A stretch of 64,000 nt of DNA from M3007 sp037445225 (GCA_037445225.1 JBBIKW010000011.1:62001-126000); one strand, 5' to 3'. Positions 1 through 9,556 are shown, counted from the first letter of the stretch. Numbers and translations are program-made. The notes: a model not told the origin generated them from the sequence alone.

Positions 1-2
1 AC

Positions 3-3000
3 AATTGCTCGTTGGAGAGCATTGGGTGGTCGACTATGGGTGCTACAGTAGGGAACCATCCAAACGACCCGGATGCCAGCGGCGCCATCTTCAATTTAGG
101 CGAGTCTATCGTCACCTATACGGCAAAGGACGTGGGTGGCAACACGGCTACATGCACCTTTTCCATCACGGTGAACCTCATGCCGAGCGACTCTTTGACG
201 TTAGTGGCCTCCAAACACACTTCTACTTGTGGACAGACGCTTACAGTCAACATCTCTGTCTTGAATTTCGACTCTATCAGCGGTCTACAGTTCTCCATGG
301 GATGGGACACGAACATACTCCGCCTGGATACCATCGTCAATGCCCATCCGTCGATGGCACTGACCAGCAATAACTTCGGTTTTGCCTATGCTGACAGCGG
401 CTTTGTTGGGTTTGCTTGGACTAGCCCGCTTCCTCAGGGGTTAACTCTTCCCAACGGCAGCGTCCTTTTCGCCCTGCAATTTACCGTGGTGGCTCCAAGC
501 AATGGCAGCACGCTCATAACGTTTGGCGATTTTCCAACGACACAAACGGCTTTCACGAGCGCAGTATTCCCTCCTGAAGAGATCGGGTTCTTGACCATAC
601 AGGGCAAGGTCACCATTAATGATAATGAGCCGCCTACCATGGTATGTCCTCCCAACGTGTCGGTGTCGACGCCGCCGGGGGTCTTGACGCATACGTTTAA
701 CGACTTAAATCCGGTTACTCTCACCGACAACTGTAGTGCTCCGCTTCAATTGGCATATGTGCGCAGTGGCTCTACGCCGGGTAGCGGTAGTGGATCGGCC
801 AACGGCACGTACAACGCCGGTACGACCGTCGTCACTTACACTGCCACCGATGGGGCTGGCAATACGAGCACGTGCACCTTTTCGGTGCTGGTAGATGCCG
901 GAACACCGCTGACGCTAATATTGGACACGGTCTCTATCGACTGTCAAGACAGCGCGGCACATTTTGCCGTGGACGTGTCGGTGCGTGATTTTGTCAACAT
1001 CACGGGCATACAATTTGACGTCACTTGGGACTCCGCGCGCATCCGATTCGACTCTGTAGGCAATTTGCGCCCGGGGTTTGGTTTTAATCCTACTAACTTC
1101 TTCGGTTTCACGTCTGCTATAAACGGTAACACCCTGAAATTTTTTGCCGGCAATGCCAACGGGTACCCCAACATTCCCGATGACGAAGCGCTGTTCACGA
1201 TATACTTCACCGTAAAGACGCTCGGCAGCAGTCCGCTCACCTTCACGGGAAACATCAACGCCGTCAACACGAGCTTTCAGCTCATTCCAGTGAACTTAAT
1301 CCACGGCTTATTCGAGATCTCAGACTTTTCGCCACCGGTGGTTCAGTGTCCTCAGGACCTAACCGTATCGGCCGACAGCGGTGTGTGCACGGCTACCCTT
1401 CAGCTGCCTGCATCCGATGCCGTGGACGCGTGCAGTGGTATTCAGAGCGTGGCATCCGATAAGCAAGGCGACGTATACCCAGCAGGGCCGACCGTAGTGA
1501 CTTTTACTGCTATCGATAATGCGGGCAACAGTGCGACCTGCTCTTTGACAGTAACAGTGACGGGGGTAACGAAGCCGCAGCTCACTTGTCCACAGGACAC
1601 GGTGCTCAACGCTACAGGGACAAGTTGCACCCAAGAGGTTTTCTGGGACACGCCTCAGGCGCTCAACCCGTGTGACGGTTCGCCCTTACCTGTGGTGGCT
1701 GATCCTCCTTCAGGCACAGCTTTCCCCGTAGGGATAAACACCGTCGTGCTAACGGCGGGCAGTGGAAGCGATACAGCGATGTGCTCCTTTAGCGTGACGG
1801 TAACGGATGCGGTGCCCCCTGTGGTGGTATGTCCTCCGGACTTGACGGTGGCCATTCCGCCCGACACCACAGGGCAGGCGGTTTGCAGCACGGCGGTGAA
1901 CTTCGACATTCCCTCAGCCTCCGACGCATGCGACAGCAACCCTTCGGTCACTAGCAGCATACCTCCGGGTTCTGTCCTCTCAGTAGGCGTACATACTGTC
2001 GTCTTGACCGCCCAAGATGCCTCGGACAACACTGTCGAGTGCCAGTTTTTAGTAACGGTGGTAGATGCCGCGCCGCCTGTGGTAGCGGGATGCCCATCTG
2101 AACCACTGACGCTCTATGTGCCAGCCGACTCTTGCAGCGTGACGGCCAGTTGGGGCGATATCACTTTTTCCGACGAGTGCTCTTCTTCCGTTAGCGTAGA
2201 TCCGCCTAACTATACGTTCGACCTTTTCCCAGTGGGCACGCACACAGTAAGCATCGTCGGCAGCGACGCAGGGGGTAATACGGCGATGTGTACTTTCCAG
2301 GTGGTGGTCTTGGACACCTTGGCTCCCGCTATAAGCAGCTGTCCGACTAATATAACCGTTGTCCTTCCGGTAGATTCTTGCTCGAAGACCATCTCTTGGG
2401 CACCACCAACGGCTACGGACAACTGCACGGCAACACCGACCCTAAGTGGCTCACACGCACCGGGTACGACGTTCAACACTGGGACGCATTCTGTCATATA
2501 TGTGGCCTCCGACAGTTCAGGAAATGTCGCTGAGTGCAGCTTCAATGTGACGGTGCTCGATATCGTACCCCCGAAGTTCACTTCTTGCCCCTCGGATACG
2601 GTGATTGCGGGCGCCAGTCCATGCGGAAACGTTGTCCTTTGGAATTTCCCCTCGGCAGAGGACAACTGTTTGTTAGATACCATTATCTCTACGCAATTGC
2701 CCACCGATACCATCTTTGCCCAAGTGACGCAAGTGGTCATCCAAGCCATCGATGCCTCGGGCAACGCCGACACGTGCTCGTTTAAGATTACGCTGGATGT
2801 GCTCATCATCCCGCCAGCGTTTGAGAACTTCCCTCCCGATATCACGGTGTACGGATGTCCTCAGCCGGTGAGCTGGACACCGCCCATCTCCAACAAGAAA
2901 GCGTGCAATCCGGACACTATCGTCTTCACGCCTAACCTACTGCCGGGAGATACGTTCCCCTTAGGGAATACAGCCATTACTTATTATCTGATTGACCAGA

Positions 3001-4160
3001 GTAAAGGAGATACCTTAGCTCAAAAAGCGCTGACCATCACTGTCCTAGATACAGTAGCGCCAACGGTTATCAACTGCCCAACGGCGCCCGTTGTTGTCCA
3101 CGTAGGCGGGCAGGTAATTTCGGGCAACAGCGACAATTTCATTCTTTCGGCCGACACGACGGGCGACTGCCAAGGGGTAAAACTGAGCTTTGCCCTGCCT
3201 AATGCGTCGGATGATTGCGGCACTGCTACTGTAATGCAAGTTCAAGGGCCGTTACCGGGAGAAGTATTTCCCACAGGGGGCACGACCTTGGCCTTTACCG
3301 CCACGGACGACAGTGGCAATACGGCACTTTGCAACGTAAGTGTCTCCGTAGTCGGTCTTGAGCCTTTGATGGTGACGGTCGATCCACCAATAGCGTGCCC
3401 AGGAGAAGAGGTGATGCTGATTGCCCAACCGCTGCCCAACGCCACGTACACGTGGATGGGCCCCGATCAGCAGACCTATCCGAACACCAATGAGATAATT
3501 GTGTTAGCCAGTGGCGAAAACGCGGGTAGGTACACCGTAGTGGCCGCGATAAACGGCTGCACTTCTGCGCCGGTCACAGTAAACGTAATAGTGGCCGCCG
3601 TTCAGGCTAATGCCGACACCGTGCGCATCTCTTCCAGCACGTTGGTGGACACATTTAGCGTAGTGGCAAACGATATCGTCGTGCCCGACAGCGCGTTTAC
3701 GGTGCGTCCGCTTACCGACCCTTTACCTGAAGGGCTGACGTACCTGGGCGACGGTCTCTTCCGCTATCAGATACCTCCCAACTTCCGTCCGATATCGTTC
3801 TTATACGAGCTGTGCTCTTCGATATGTCCCGACCTGTGCGATACCATTGCCTTGGTGACCATACGCTTAGAAGAAGCGGATTGCTCCGTCATTCCGAACA
3901 TCTTCACTCCGAACGGCGATGGGGTCAATGAGACCTTCCGCATCCCTTGTATCGCTTCCGGAGAATATCCCAACAATACCATCGTCATATACAACCAGTG
4001 GGGAGACAGGGTATACGAGGCTTCGCCTTACGACAACAGCTGGGACGGCACTTTAAACGGTCAAGTCGGCAAGAACTTGCCCGATGGCGTATACTACTAC
4101 GTCTTCCGCCCAAGTCCTACTGAGCCGGTGCGGAAAGGGTTTATCCAAATACATCGCTAA
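3..4160 (+). CDS. Giant T9SS type-B surface adhesin with HYR repeats and cohesin-like domains (5' end outside window)
   Basis: The reading frame is open to the left edge, so the N-terminus and signal peptide are missing; the TTG at 12 is not a convincing start. It is a secreted or cell-surface adhesin. The order is: the tail of an HYR module (to about 175), a cohesin-like beta-sandwich (about 181-615), an HYR module (about 625-895), a second cohesin-like domain (about 900-1320), then about eight further HYR modules to about 3350. Each HYR module opens with a PPxVxCPxDxTV-type strand and closes with a TDxxGNxAxCxFxVTV-type strand. Two Ig/PKD-like domains follow, then a gliding-motility-type C-terminal domain (about 3885-4157) containing the PNIFTPNGDGVNETF motif and the YNQWGDRVYE strand. 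That tail is the type-B T9SS sorting signal. The stop lies 16 bases before the porP-like gene, so they are probably co-transcribed. Family assignment is firm; the ligand is unknown. Confidence 0.9.
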   Translation, partial: NCSLESIGWSTMGATVGNHPNDPDASGAIFNLGESIVTYTAKDVGGNTATCTFSITVNLMPSDSLTLVASKHTSTCGQTLTVNISVLNFDSISGLQFSMGWDTNILRLDTIVNAHPSMALTSNNFGFAYADSGFVGFAWTSPLPQGLTLPNGSVLFALQFTVVAPSNGSTLITFGDFPTTQTAFTSAVFPPEEIGFLTIQGKVTINDNEPPTMVCPPNVSVSTPPGVLTHTFNDLNPVTLTDNCSAPLQLAYVRSGSTPGSGSGSANGTYNAGTTVVTYTATDGAGNTSTCTFSVLVDAGTPLTLILDTVSIDCQDSAAHFAVDVSVRDFVNITGIQFDVTWDSARIRFDSVGNLRPGFGFNPTNFFGFTSAINGNTLKFFAGNANGYPNIPDDEALFTIYFTVKTLGSSPLTFTGNINAVNTSFQLIPVNLIHGLFEISDFSPPVVQCPQDLTVSADSGVCTATLQLPASDAVDACSGIQSVASDKQGDVYPAGPTVVTFTAIDNAGNSATCSLTVTVTGVTKPQLTCPQDTVLNATGTSCTQEVFWDTPQALNPCDGSPLPVVADPPSGTAFPVGINTVVLTAGSGSDTAMCSFSVTVTDAVPPVVVCPPDLTVAIPPDTTGQAVCSTAVNFDIPSASDACDSNPSVTSSIPPGSVLSVGVHTVVLTAQDASDNTVECQFLVTVVDAAPPVVAGCPSEPLTLYVPADSCSVTASWGDITFSDECSSSVSVDPPNYTFDLFPVGTHTVSIVGSDAGGNTAMCTFQVVVLDTLAPAISSCPTNITVVLPVDSCSKTISWAPPTATDNCTATPTLSGSHAPGTTFNTGTHSVIYVASDSSGNVAECSFNVTVLDIVPPKFTSCPSDTVIAGASPCGNVVLWNFPSAEDNCLLDTIISTQLPTDTIFAQVTQVVIQAIDASGNADTCSFKITLDVLIIPPAFENFPPDITVYGCPQPVSWTPPISNKKACNPDTIVFTPNLLPGDTFPLGNTAITYYLIDQSKGDTLAQKALTITVLDTVAPTVINCPTAPVVVHVGGQVISGNSDNFILSADTTGDCQGVKLSFALPNASDDCGTATVMQVQGPLPGEVFPTGGTTLAFTATDDSGNTALCNVSVSVVGLEPLMVTVDPPIACPGEEVMLIAQPLPNATYTWMGPDQQTYPNTNEIIVLASGENAGRYTVVAAINGCTSAPVTVNVIVAAVQANADTVRISSSTLVDTFSVVANDIVVPDSAFTVRPLTDPLPEGLTYLGDGLFRYQIPPNFRPISFLYELCSSICPDLCDTIALVTIRLEEADCSVIPNIFTPNGDGVNETFRIPCIASGEYPNNTIVIYNQWGDRVYEASPYDNSWDGTLNGQVGKNLPDGVYYYVFRPSPTEPVRKGFIQIHR

Positions 4161-4176
4161 ATCTAACCACCTACCC

Positions 4177-5133
4177 ATGAAAAAGCTACTTACTTGCCTC
4201 GCAATAGTCTCGGGTGTCGCTGGAGGAACCTTTGGTCAACAGCAGCACCACTATACCCAATTCATGTACAACAAACTGCCTTTCAACCCGGCGTATGCTG
4301 GGGCGCGGAAGGTACCCAGTGTTACGGCCGTATACCGAAACCAATGGATGGGTTTTGAAGGAGCTCCTCAATCGGTCATGGCGTCGTTAAGCACGCCGTT
4401 CATTACGCCACGGGTAGGTATGGGTATAGTGTTGTCGCACGTGTCGCTGGGCATAAACCGCGATATTTTGGGTTCCCTATCGTACTCTTACGACCTGATC
4501 GATGCCGACGAGATTTCGCTGCGCGCCGGCATCAGCGGCAGTATTCGCTCCCTTACGTTGGACTTTAGTAAGGCCCGCCCCGATGAACCGCTTTCTGTCG
4601 ACCAATCGCTGAATGTGGCGGCGGAGAACCATCTGCTTCTGAACGTAGGCGCCGGCTTGTATTTTACCTATAATAATCAGTTTTACGCAGGCTTTGCCGT
4701 ACCGCGCATCTATGCTAATACTTTGGGCAGGAACGAAAACCTGCCCCAAGGATTTGAGACGGCGCGAGAGTTCCAACACTTTTTCGGGATGGCGGGAGCA
4801 GTCATCCCTTTGAGCGACGATCTAAACCTAATGCCAGCGCTTTTTGCTAAGTACGTCCAAAATGCACCGTTCGATTTGGACGTTAACATCAACTTAGAGA
4901 TCAATGAGAAGTTCGTCGCGGGCCTTTCCTATCGAATGGGCGGTGATGGAGCCGGCGAATCGATAGATTTAATCCTTTACTGGCAGGCGCATCAACAGTT
5001 TGGCATAGGAGTGGCATATGATTTCTCGCTATCCAGCATTCGAGATTACACGGCCGGCAGCATCGAGCTGCTTTTACAAGCTGACTTGAAAGCCGGAAAG
5101 CGAAAGATGTCTAATCCGCGGTTTTTTATGTAA
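4177..5133 (+). CDS. PorP/SprF family type IX secretion outer-membrane protein
   Basis: This is a 318-residue outer-membrane beta-barrel of the PorP/SprF family. Such proteins assist secretion or surface attachment of T9SS type-B cargo, and SprF is paired with SprB in Flavobacterium. I start it at the ATG at 4177 because it gives a clean signal peptide (MKKLLTCLAIVSG, cleavage near GTFGQQ); the upstream ATG at 4084 would lie inside the adhesin gene. The family hallmark follows the signal: HYTQFMYNKLPFNPAYAG, then YRNQWMGFEGAPQS. The rest alternates short beta strands with glycine-rich turns and ends in a hydrophobic strand (NPRFFM). The gene sits directly behind the type-B adhesin and ahead of an OmpA/PD40 protein. 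That arrangement strongly suggests it serves the adhesin encoded just upstream. No promoter was seen in the 16-base gap. Confidence 0.93.
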   Translation: MKKLLTCLAIVSGVAGGTFGQQQHHYTQFMYNKLPFNPAYAGARKVPSVTAVYRNQWMGFEGAPQSVMASLSTPFITPRVGMGIVLSHVSLGINRDILGSLSYSYDLIDADEISLRAGISGSIRSLTLDFSKARPDEPLSVDQSLNVAAENHLLLNVGAGLYFTYNNQFYAGFAVPRIYANTLGRNENLPQGFETAREFQHFFGMAGAVIPLSDDLNLMPALFAKYVQNAPFDLDVNINLEINEKFVAGLSYRMGGDGAGESIDLILYWQAHQQFGIGVAYDFSLSSIRDYTAGSIELLLQADLKAGKRKMSNPRFFM

Positions 5134-5183
5134 CCTAAAAATCAAATTTCGTCTTATTGTTTGTCTGTTAATCTTGCTCGACT

Positions 5184-7541
5184 ATGATAGCCTGTAAGCA
5201 CGCATCGCTGTGTACCCTCCTGGCCCTTTTGGGAAGTGGAGCCACCCTTTGGGCCCAAACGGTGCCTACCACTCTGCCCCCTGTCACCATAGATATTCGG
5301 AATGAAATGGCCGTCAATAGTGAGGGCTTGGACTTTAGCCCGACATTTTATGAGGACGGCATCGTATTCATATCGACCAATACGGCAGGGCTGAAAAAGA
5401 AGACCGACGACCGCCTGCGGCTGCCGGCAATGTCGATTTTGCGCTCTCGACGTAGCAGCGATGGCAACTTGTTGCCTCCAGAGCCCTTTGCCGTGGAGCT
5501 GTCTTCTCTGTATCACGAAGGGCCGGTGTGCTTCGACCGCACGGCAGAAACGATCTTTTTCTCGCGCAATGCCCTCATTAAGGGCAAGGTGAAGTTGGCC
5601 AAAGATGCCACCCAAAAGATGCGGCTGTACTGGTCTAAGCGAGAAGGAAATACTTGGAGCGAGCCAGAGCCACTTCCGTTCAACAACAATGAGTTTGACG
5701 ACTGTCATCCGGCAATTAGCATCGACGGCGACAAGCTCTTCTTTGCCTCTAACCGGCCGGGAGGCTTTGGCGGTATGGATCTATACGTCTCCTATCGCGT
5801 AGGTGATAGCTGGAGCGAGCCGGTTAACTTAGGCGCTAACATCAATACGCGTGGCAACGAGATCTTTCCGTTTATTCATGCCGACAACACCCTCTACTTC
5901 GCCTCAGACGGTCTGCCTGACCGGAAGGGAAAACTCGACCTCTACTACGCAGTACAGGACGGCGCTTCTTGGACTACCCCTATCAACATGGGAGAGCCGT
6001 TCAACACATCGGGTGATGACTTTGGCTTGATTGTAGACCTAAACAAGATTAACGGCTATTTCTCTACCGATGGCAAGCAGTCGAAAGGGGGTAAGGGCGA
6101 CGATATCTACAGCTTCCACGTAGAAAACGGCAATTTAGACGACTATCTGTTGCAAAACCAGCGGGTACCCGACCGCGCCTTAGATGTAACCGTCACGGTG
6201 ACCGACAAGAGCACAGGGCAGCCCATCGAGAGTGCCGAAGTGCGCATGCTCAACTACGACGCCAACACCGTCATCGGTCGAGACGAGCGCGGCAACTTAA
6301 TTACTGTGCAAAGGATCGATGGCAAGGAAGTCATCGCTGCGCTGCCGCCGGACAAGGGGATCAATGGGACCACCGATAGTGGCGGTCGCTTTTCCGCAGA
6401 GGTCAAGCCGGGCAACTACGTTATCATCGCCTCTAAAGACCTATATCAGACCCGCCAGGTGCGCTTGCCTATTTCTAAGACGGGCAACGAATTGACTATA
6501 GCGCTCGACCGCTCGGCCCATGCCAACAAAGTGCGCTGGAACGCTTCGGTATTCAACTACGTCACGAATGCTCCACTGGCAGGGGCCGTCTTAGTGCTGA
6601 CCAACCGCACTACTCAAGCTAAAGATACCGTAGTGACGGACGCCAACGGCCAATTGGATTACTATTTGGATAAGAATACGAAGTACAAGATAGATATGTT
6701 TCAAGGTGGGCGCCTTATCGGCAGTTCCGAGATCAACACGACGGCCTGGAGCCTGCCCAATCAAATCATGATGCAGAACTTTTCAGTGGCGCCGCTCATG
6801 CCGGGCACCGTCATCGAGTTGCCAAACATTTATTACAACTTCAACGACGCTACGCTGCGCCCCGATGCCCGAAAAGACTTGGACTTGGTGGTTTCCTTGC
6901 TCAAGCAACAGCCCACCATCACGGTAGAGGTGGCTAGCCACACGGACTGCCGCGGGTCGTCTAAGTACAATGAGGAACTCAGCCAGCGGCGCGCCAATGG
7001 TGTGGTGGAATACTTGGTGCAAAACGGCATCAGCCGCGACCGCCTGCGCCCGGTGGGCTACGGCGAAAGCCAACCGCGCAACCACTGTCAGGATGGAGTG
7101 CCGTGCACAGAGGCCGAACACGTCCGCAATCGCCGCACCGAGATCCGCATCCTCACCGGCATCGAAGGGGCCGCCATGGTGTATATCGATGGAAAACCCA
7201 CTCCTTCGACCGAAGTAGCACAGGCCACCCCTGCCCTACCCGACAAATCGACGCCTAAGCGCAACGTGAATACAGCTCCCCCTTCTACAGATGCCATCGC
7301 ACCCGACCGCTACTACGTAATTGCCGGCTCTTTCCAGGAAGAGGCGCGAGCACAAACCCAGCTGCAAAACATCTTGTCGGCCGGATATACGAACGCAAAG
7401 GTCATCCAGTTTCCCGCCTCGCCCTATCATTCCGTCTGCGTCGATAATTTTGCTAGCCGCAGGGAAGCCGAAGCGCTCAAGCGCCGATTAGAACGCGACC
7501 GCATCGAATCGTTCGTTCGCTACGTTCCTAAGGTACAGTGA
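5184..7541 (+). CDS. PD40 beta-propeller / CRD / OmpA / SPOR periplasmic protein (PorE-like)
   Basis: This 785-residue exported protein has a signal peptide at residues 1-24 (ends LWAQT). Residues about 40-310 carry PD40/WD40-like blades (motifs such as DGDKLFFASNRPGGFGGMDLY and NTLYFASDG). Residues about 333-443 and 450-532 look like two carboxypeptidase-regulatory-type beta sandwiches. Residues about 542-657 are an OmpA-C peptidoglycan-binding domain (IYYNFNDATLRPDA, SHTDCRG, RRANGVVEYL, NRRTEIRIL). Residues about 708-785 are a SPOR domain (YYVIAGSFQEEARAQ), which in other proteins binds denuded glycan strands. The propeller-CRD-OmpA order resembles PorE of the T9SS, which anchors the machine to peptidoglycan. 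Here the N-terminal TPR of PorE is absent and a SPOR domain is added. It lies 50 bases after porP and is probably in the same operon. Domain calls are strong; the PorE-like role is inference. Confidence 0.92.
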   Translation: MIACKHASLCTLLALLGSGATLWAQTVPTTLPPVTIDIRNEMAVNSEGLDFSPTFYEDGIVFISTNTAGLKKKTDDRLRLPAMSILRSRRSSDGNLLPPEPFAVELSSLYHEGPVCFDRTAETIFFSRNALIKGKVKLAKDATQKMRLYWSKREGNTWSEPEPLPFNNNEFDDCHPAISIDGDKLFFASNRPGGFGGMDLYVSYRVGDSWSEPVNLGANINTRGNEIFPFIHADNTLYFASDGLPDRKGKLDLYYAVQDGASWTTPINMGEPFNTSGDDFGLIVDLNKINGYFSTDGKQSKGGKGDDIYSFHVENGNLDDYLLQNQRVPDRALDVTVTVTDKSTGQPIESAEVRMLNYDANTVIGRDERGNLITVQRIDGKEVIAALPPDKGINGTTDSGGRFSAEVKPGNYVIIASKDLYQTRQVRLPISKTGNELTIALDRSAHANKVRWNASVFNYVTNAPLAGAVLVLTNRTTQAKDTVVTDANGQLDYYLDKNTKYKIDMFQGGRLIGSSEINTTAWSLPNQIMMQNFSVAPLMPGTVIELPNIYYNFNDATLRPDARKDLDLVVSLLKQQPTITVEVASHTDCRGSSKYNEELSQRRANGVVEYLVQNGISRDRLRPVGYGESQPRNHCQDGVPCTEAEHVRNRRTEIRILTGIEGAAMVYIDGKPTPSTEVAQATPALPDKSTPKRNVNTAPPSTDAIAPDRYYVIAGSFQEEARAQTQLQNILSAGYTNAKVIQFPASPYHSVCVDNFASRREAEALKRRLERDRIESFVRYVPKVQ

Positions 7542-7610
7542 TGAATGCCACCTGCGAGGAAAACCTTACTTGTCGCGAGTTGTTAATGCTCTGCGGAGTT
7601 TTATAACGCT

Positions 7611-7958
7611 ATGGCTATTATCATCACAGACGAATGTATCAACTGCGGAGCGTGTGAGCCGGAGTGCCCGAACAATGCCATCTACGAAGGGGGGGTAGAG
7701 TGGGCCATTGCCGACGGCACTACAGTCACGGGCGCGTATACACTGGAAGACGGACGAGTGGTAGAAGCCACTGCTAAACAAGCGCCGATTTCGAACGACT
7801 ACTACTATATTGTTCCGGATAAGTGCACGGAGTGCGTAGGGTTTCACGAAGAGCCGCAGTGTGCCGCCGTATGCCCCGTAGATTGCTGTGTGCCCGACCC
7901 CGACCGCGTGGAGACGCGCGAACAGCTCTTAGCGAAGAAGGAGCGGCTGCACCTGTGA
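7611..7958 (+). CDS. 4Fe-4S dicluster ferredoxin, YfhL type
   Basis: This 115-residue cytoplasmic electron carrier shows two cluster-binding motifs. The first is CxxCxxCxxxCP near residues 10-21 (CINCGACEPECP). The second is CxxC-x8-CxxxC near residues 74-89 (CTECVGFHEEPQCAAVCP). The extended spacing in the second motif is the signature of YfhL-like ferredoxins. Length and termini fit the family, which in Bacteroidota typically ends with a charged ERLHL-type tail. The redox partner cannot be read from the neighbourhood, which holds unrelated genes. A strong hairpin terminator follows at about 7988-8022. Start choice is clear: the ATG is followed immediately by the conserved AIIITDECI segment. 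Confidence 0.93.
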   Translation: MAIIITDECINCGACEPECPNNAIYEGGVEWAIADGTTVTGAYTLEDGRVVEATAKQAPISNDYYYIVPDKCTECVGFHEEPQCAAVCPVDCCVPDPDRVETREQLLAKKERLHL

Positions 7959-7987
7959 AGAATGATGTTTTCATGGTTTTTTTATTC

Positions 7988-8022
7988 TGCCTGCCGTGTG
8001 TCCGCATGGCAGGCATTCTTTT
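7988..8022 (+). terminator. Intrinsic terminator after the ferredoxin gene
   Basis: The 8-bp perfect stem TGCCTGCC/GGCAGGCA (7988-7995 with 8008-8015) encloses a 12-base loop and is followed by TTCTTTT. It ends the ferredoxin transcript before the lipoprotein gene. Confidence 0.75.
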
Positions 8023-8036
8023 GTAGCCATTCACAT

Positions 8037-8044
8037 TACCTTCG
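8037..8044 (+). promoter_or_regulatory. Candidate -7 box (TACCTTCG) for the beta-helix lipoprotein gene
   Basis: TACCTTCG matches the Bacteroidota -7 consensus TAnnTTTG at all but one position. It ends only 7 bases before the ATG at 8052, so the transcript would have almost no leader. Confidence 0.5.
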
Positions 8045-8051
8045 CCCCACC

Positions 8052-9548
8052 ATGCGGTCATCGCTTTTGCACATGTGCCGAAGCAGCATGTTGTTAACGC
8101 TGGCCTTAGCGTTAAGCATGTTTCTTTGGGCTTGCCAAAAAGAGCGCTTTGCTTCGAACCCTGAAGCTCGCTTAGCCTTTAGCACCGACACCCTCCGCTT
8201 CGATACGGTATTCACACAGTTAGGGTCGGCCACTCGAGTGCTCAAGGTGTACAATCGACACCGCGAGAGCATCCGCATCAGTCGCATTTACTTGGAAAAA
8301 GGCACGCTGTCGCGATTTCGCCTCAATGTAGACGGCCTGCCGGGCCCTACGCACTCCGACATTGAAATCGCTCCTCAAGACAGCCTCTACATTTTTGCTG
8401 CTGTGACCATCAATCCGGATGATCCGCCCAGCATCAGCCCATTTGTCATAACAGAAAACCTCATCTTCGAAGCCAACGGAAATGTCCAAGTAGTCGTGTT
8501 GGAGGCGTGGGGGCAAAATGCCGTTTATCTACCGTCGCGTTTTAGCGCGAGCGGCGCCGTCCTTTATTCGTGTGGTGGCGGCGAGTGGTTGTGGAACGAC
8601 CCTCGCCCCTATGTCATCTACGGCATTGTGGTAATCGACAGCTGCACGGTGCGCATTCCGGCCGGTGCGCGCATACACGTGCACGGCGGGTTAGCGCGCG
8701 CAGAACAAGACAGCAGTGTCATCCGGTATAACGATGGTTTGCTGGTCTTCGATGGCTTAGGGCGTCTTATCGTCGAAGGCACACCTGAGCACCCTGTAAT
8801 TTTTGAAGGAGACCGGCTAGAGCGCGAATTTGCCGAGGTACCGGGTCAGTGGGTTGGTATTTGGCTGCGCGCTGGAACTTCCGGCCATCGAATCGAGCAC
8901 GCCGTTGTCCGCAACAGCATCATCGGTATTCGCGTGGACTCGGCAGCCGACCTGACCCTGCGCAACACGCAGATATACCGCACGGCCAACAGCGGTCTCA
9001 TCGGTGTGCATGCCCAAATCCGTGCTGAAAACTGCCTGTTCCACTCCAATGGAGCGCATGCCATTCAACTGGAGTATGGCGGTGATTATGCCTTTGCGTA
9101 CTGCACTGCAGCGCATTTTGGAGGCCAGAACGAAGCCTTGCGCATGACCAACCTCTTTTGTCGAGATCCGCTCTGCGAGCGCGCCGACGTCTTCCCTCTG
9201 CGCGCCCGCTTTTACAACTCCATCTTTTCGGGTAGCCGTTCCGACCAAATTGCTCTGCTAGCGGCGCCATCTGCCGATTTCGACTATCGCTTTGAGCACT
9301 GCCTAGTGCGCGTGCGCGACCTTTTGCGCCCGAACAACACGCCCGACTTTTTCGACCACTGCCAACCTTGCCTAAACCTCTCGAATACGGACTCGCTGTT
9401 CCTCAACATTGCAGAAAAGAATTTTCGCCTCGACACCCTTTACTCGAAGGCAGACGGTTATGCTCTGCCCATTCCGGACATTCCTACCGATTTAGAAGGA
9501 ACACTGCGCGATCTGCTCCGACCGGATGCAGGGTGCTACGAGCGGTAA
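8052..9548 (+). CDS. Lipoprotein with right-handed parallel beta-helix fold
   Basis: This is a predicted lipoprotein of 498 residues. I use the ATG at 8052 because it gives a lipoprotein signal (hydrophobic stretch at residues 13-26, then lipobox LWAC with Cys28); the ORF is open further upstream but overlaps the terminator. After the mature start is an immunoglobulin-like or ASPM-type module (about residues 40-155: RLAFSTDTLRFDTVF, ATRVLKVYNRH). A beta-helix follows (about residues 180-430) with repeated short strands such as VRIPAGARIHVHGGL, HRIEHAVVRNSIIGIRV and GVHAQIRAENCLFHSN. The C-terminal segment FRLDTLYSKADGYAL...DLRPDAGCYER is typical of Bacteroidota beta-helix proteins. Substrate is unknown; beta-helix proteins often bind or cleave polysaccharide, but I see no catalytic signature. 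Confidence 0.85.
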   Translation: MRSSLLHMCRSSMLLTLALALSMFLWACQKERFASNPEARLAFSTDTLRFDTVFTQLGSATRVLKVYNRHRESIRISRIYLEKGTLSRFRLNVDGLPGPTHSDIEIAPQDSLYIFAAVTINPDDPPSISPFVITENLIFEANGNVQVVVLEAWGQNAVYLPSRFSASGAVLYSCGGGEWLWNDPRPYVIYGIVVIDSCTVRIPAGARIHVHGGLARAEQDSSVIRYNDGLLVFDGLGRLIVEGTPEHPVIFEGDRLEREFAEVPGQWVGIWLRAGTSGHRIEHAVVRNSIIGIRVDSAADLTLRNTQIYRTANSGLIGVHAQIRAENCLFHSNGAHAIQLEYGGDYAFAYCTAAHFGGQNEALRMTNLFCRDPLCERADVFPLRARFYNSIFSGSRSDQIALLAAPSADFDYRFEHCLVRVRDLLRPNNTPDFFDHCQPCLNLSNTDSLFLNIAEKNFRLDTLYSKADGYALPIPDIPTDLEGTLRDLLRPDAGCYER

Positions 9549-9556
9549 TGACCTGC

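Noticed and set aside
2210..2845. A 211-codon minus-strand frame inside the HYR adhesin
   Set aside because: Antisense shadow created by the repetitive Thr/Val-rich coding sequence of the adhesin.
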